A stretch of DNA of 64,000 bases from Thermomucor indicae-seudaticae (lineage: Eukaryota; Mucoromycota; Mucoromycetes; Mucorales; Lichtheimiaceae): contig JSYX01000045.1 in the NCBI GenBank assembly GCA_000787465.1, positions 1 to 64,000 on the forward strand, in the 5' to 3' direction. This document shows positions 61,253 to 64,000 of the stretch, piece after piece. Under the pieces are notes generated by a model. It worked only from the letters and a program-made list of their open reading frames with translations, had not been told where the DNA came from and searched no databases. Each line of letters starts with the position of its first letter. The stretch's first letter is position 1. A program made the position numbers and the translations under genes.

Positions 61253-61285
61253 CCTACCTCCGCTTCGCTCCGGGAGGGATGTAGG
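61253..61285. repeat. Imperfect inverted repeat (CCTAC...GTAGG)
   Basis: CCTACCTCC and GGAGGGATGTAGG flank a GCTTCGCT core. The same core appears in 60909-60938 (CCTCGCTTCGCTGGGGG), so two related hairpin-like units lie about 345 bp apart. Confidence 0.5.
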
Positions 61286-62473
61286 ACTGTAGACGTTCTT
61301 CCGTCTCAAAGTTCTTCAATAGTGCTTCTGCTCTAAAATGGTCGCGTCGTTATTCGAAGGAAAGGGATATGTCCACAAGAAATACCGAAGCCTGAGTGGT
61401 GCGCCATGTCGCGAGGCATTTCGCTTACAGTTCGTGGTGACATGGCGAAGACCTGATTGCTGAATGCTTTGTTGTCGTGCAGCAATTCCACGCAACTCGC
61501 TCCTTGAGCATTCGAGAGCCACTACCATGACAAAGGGAAACTTTCTTCTGATAAGGTACCTTGCTACTAGTCTTCTGTTGAGGCTAGGGAAAAAGGAACC
61601 CATTGTTAAACATCGGCATACCTCCTGCGGTAGTTTCCAGTTAAATGACGCCTAAAACTTTCAGTCTTCAACTTGTCTTGAGATTCATCATCACAGCAGT
61701 AGTAGCAAGAAGCATAAATGCCTAACTGCGGTATCCGAAGGAAAGCGACACGAAGGCCAAAACTTTGCAGTCTGCGGCAATCTATATAGCAATGCTGTAA
61801 ACATCGCCTTATGAGACAGACACAAACGCCCTTAAAGGATCATACATTGTGTCTAATCTGAACTGAATGCGACACGCTGATAAGGATGTCTTTTTAGAAA
61901 CGAGTGGATCAGCAGTCAACATGTTTTTAGAGTATGCCTCTGCACCGAGTATGAGTAGTTAAGCAATCCGCCAAGTTTCTGTCATGGAAAGCTTTTAGTT
62001 GCGAGCCAGCTTGGTGTGGTTTCTACATTGGAGGACACTTTCATTGTCCACTCACGATAAGCACATCTTGGCTGAAGTCATAAGCGATATGACTCGACAC
62101 AAGTCAAAGGCTCTCAAAGGGAGCATCATCCTCCAGTAACGAACGGATCCTAGATAAGCCATGTCAGATTGGAACTGCAATTAGGTCAAAGCTAAACTTC
62201 ATGGTCTACTTGTGTGCAAAGTTGTCCAAATCCGCATCTATCCGACATGTAAAAATAAAGCCTTTGTGACCAGGCCACAGCCCTTGTGGATGTTCGCGTC
62301 TTTTGGGCGGTTCTGCCTTCCGTATTTTCCATGACCTTCCAAAACGTCATGTGAAGTCGATAATGCCAGGAAGTCATTGGTAGCTGACGTAATGAGCAAT
62401 GTTATCGTACTGAACCACTAAGAGGGTTAGTAACGAAAACGAGAGGTATTTCAGCAGCAAAAATGTAGTTAGT

Positions 62474-62659
62474 ATGCAACATTATGTGTACGACTGGCTA
62501 CATACTGATCAAGAGCGAGACCCGCGGTTAGCTGCTAGTCGCCATCGACACGTCTTCTCGGAAGGCATGCTTGAGGTACCTGAAGATGACATTTATAGAG
62601 CCATTAGGCATCTCACTACAAAGGATAGTGACATATTCATATCCCTTTCCACTGATTAG
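62474..62659 (+). CDS. Weak coding candidate
   Basis: A 61-codon frame whose C-terminal half (SEGMLEVPEDDIYRAIRHLT and a few more residues) looks like a helical protein. No homologue is recognised and no splice partners were identified; it could be a fragment. Confidence 0.15.
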   Translation: MQHYVYDWLHTDQERDPRLAASRHRHVFSEGMLEVPEDDIYRAIRHLTTKDSDIFISLSTD

Positions 62660-63399
62660 TTTCTGGACACCCTGCAATTCATGGAGCGTGGCCTTACCAG
62701 TTGTTCACGCATATAGTTGGAGTCTGTCTTCCCAGGGAAGGCATAATCAAGGGACATTTACTTTTTGCTTGATCTTAGGTAACTGATTCGTGTCAGCTAG
62801 CACTGACCATTAAAGATGGCATCCAGAAAATGTGGTCCTGAAAGTCTGACCAACATATAGAGCTTTTTCAACCCAATCTCGAAATTCGATGGCCTTACTT
62901 TCCAGACAACGATACACCTTTTATATATCACAGGAGATGTTGCAGCATTGGACAAGTCGTGCAAGGCAACGTGAACACACAGCGAAGTATACGTTATATA
63001 ACGCTAATATAAGCAGGACGATTTGGATAATGGTGTTAAGCAAGAACACATGCGCTGAATACCCGAGGTTTTGTCAGTTTCGTTTTAGCACGGGCCCCTT
63101 ATGGTATTGAGCCTCTCATTATCTGCCTGATTCTCCCGTGAACATTCGGTCCATGACGCAATGCTGCGTGAATAGCGTCTTTGACAACATTTCCAAGTAG
63201 CGAGCTCTCAGGTAACTGCAGGTTTGCATCGATCAAACTCTAGGAGTGCGGTGAGGTCGGGGCAGGTTTTGCCACGTGTTTAACACGACAGTGAGGACGG
63301 GATGGAAAGTGCCACGTCCGTCGATCTTGACGGCTCATAAAAGGCTCATGGAATGGGCTTATGGCATAGCCTTGGATCAGATCTTGCATCCTCGCCGAA

Positions 63400-63951
63400 G
63401 TGCAAGGCAAGGCATATACCTTGTTCATGTCGCGCGCCATACGATATGATACTGTTTGTCGGGCTACAGCTCCCACGATCTTACTCGTTGCCACCATCAA
63501 CGGATCCTCGAGCAAGGTGTCTGACAGCCAACTTACACAGCACGGAAATAACGTTTATTTGACGAGCCCATCAAACTTGAGGGCTCAGAAATGCTTGCTG
63601 CTAGCCGCGGACTCAATCTGTCCTTTCGTTCCTGAAAACAGGAAGCCACTGGAAGAGACGGTGGGCTTGGCCCTCTGCTTCATACAGCAACAACGGGCCA
63701 TTTTCGCATTGGATGAATACAGTTACGAAACAATCCAACTGCTGTGTATGCTTGCGTGCGAAAACATACTCGACGATATCCTCAAAGACGAAGAAAAATC
63801 CAAAATCATTGCCGATCTCTATGAGAAAACAGTATACCAGTTCAAGAAGATCTCGGATTGCGCTGCTTGGAAAGACAAAGTAATTGCGGTATACGAAACA
63901 AGGACCAGCTGTCATGCCCGTAGAAGATGCAGTGTAACCAGGAAGTGCTAA
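63400..63951 (+). CDS. Hypothetical protein candidate near the right edge
   Basis: A 183-codon frame, the longest in the right-hand 4 kb. Its second half is protein-like: ALCFIQQQRAIFALDEYSYE, LLCMLACENILDDILKDEEK, LYEKTVYQFKKI. The last ~20 residues become Arg/Cys-rich, which suggests an intron or decay near the end. I do not recognise the family. Confidence 0.3.
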   Translation: MQGKAYTLFMSRAIRYDTVCRATAPTILLVATINGSSSKVSDSQLTQHGNNVYLTSPSNLRAQKCLLLAADSICPFVPENRKPLEETVGLALCFIQQQRAIFALDEYSYETIQLLCMLACENILDDILKDEEKSKIIADLYEKTVYQFKKISDCAAWKDKVIAVYETRTSCHARRRCSVTRKC

Positions 63952-64000
63952 CAGACATCTCTTCGGCGCTTTCAACGGAGAACACGTAGGCTGAATAAGC

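Larger units (their letters stand above)
59935..64000. other. Gene-poor right end
   Basis: About 4 kb without a recognised gene. It holds the PDH E2 promoter at its left side, a C-rich strand-biased tract (60938-61029), an imperfect hairpin (61253-61285), and two weak coding candidates on the plus strand. Stops are frequent and composition is like the left edge. It could contain decayed mobile elements, but no transposase or reverse transcriptase motif was seen. Confidence 0.4.

Noticed and set aside
1..64000. CRISPR arrays, operons, phage or plasmid features
   Set aside because: No spaced direct repeats were seen and the gene structure is eukaryotic with many introns.

Overview
The window looks like nuclear DNA of an early-diverging fungus, most likely Mucoromycota. 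Genes sit close together on both strands and most are cut by many short introns (about 42-90 bp) with GTAAGT-like donors and CTAAY-type branch sites. The content is fungal: sterol C-8 isomerase, a GT15 mannosyltransferase, a Pho2-like homeodomain protein and a two-finger Fep1/SRE-type GATA factor. The phylum is an inference; no rRNA, tRNA or organelle sequence was found to fix it.

Layout, left to right. 1-1.7 kb: nothing found. 1.7-5.9 kb: a divergent pair, a single-pass membrane protein of unknown function (-) and an STB6-like protein with a coiled coil (+). 6.3-11.0 kb: 3-hydroxyisobutyryl-CoA hydrolase (+), an unknown acidic protein (-) and ERG2 (-). 11-13.8 kb: gene-poor, with two weak spliced candidates. 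13.8-21.4 kb: a divergent protein O-mannosyltransferase-like gene (-) head to head with VPS74/GOLPH3 (+), then DPH2 (+). 22.6-34.4 kb: homeodomain gene (+), DIS3/RRP44 (-), an ACF1/ITC1-like WAC-DDT-WHIM protein (+) and mitochondrial ClpX (-). 34.6-39.9 kb: a USP8/Doa4-like deubiquitinase (-) head to head with a 3-methyladenine DNA glycosylase (+). 41.8-50.2 kb: KRE2/MNT1-type mannosyltransferase, a TMEM185-like protein and CTF18, all on -. 51.6-59.9 kb: iron-type GATA factor (+), a CEP120-like C2 protein (-), importin alpha (-) and the PDH E2 subunit (-). 60-64 kb: gene-poor.

Functional threads. Several genes serve chromatin and genome maintenance (STB6-like, ACF1-like, CTF18, MAG1-like, DIS3). 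Three concern protein mannosylation in the secretory pathway: the PMT-like protein, VPS74 (in yeast a retention factor for Golgi mannosyltransferases) and KRE2. Three are mitochondrial enzymes (HIBCH, ClpX, PDH E2). No operon-like system, CRISPR array or intact mobile element is visible.

The points most worth a second look are: a PMT paralogue with Asn-Glu where the family has its catalytic Asp-Glu; a CEP120-like centriolar protein in what appears to be a non-flagellated fungal lineage; a TMEM185-like gene with a TAG where the family has Trp; a 57-bp tandem duplication in CTF18 that duplicates a splice donor; and two GC-AG introns.
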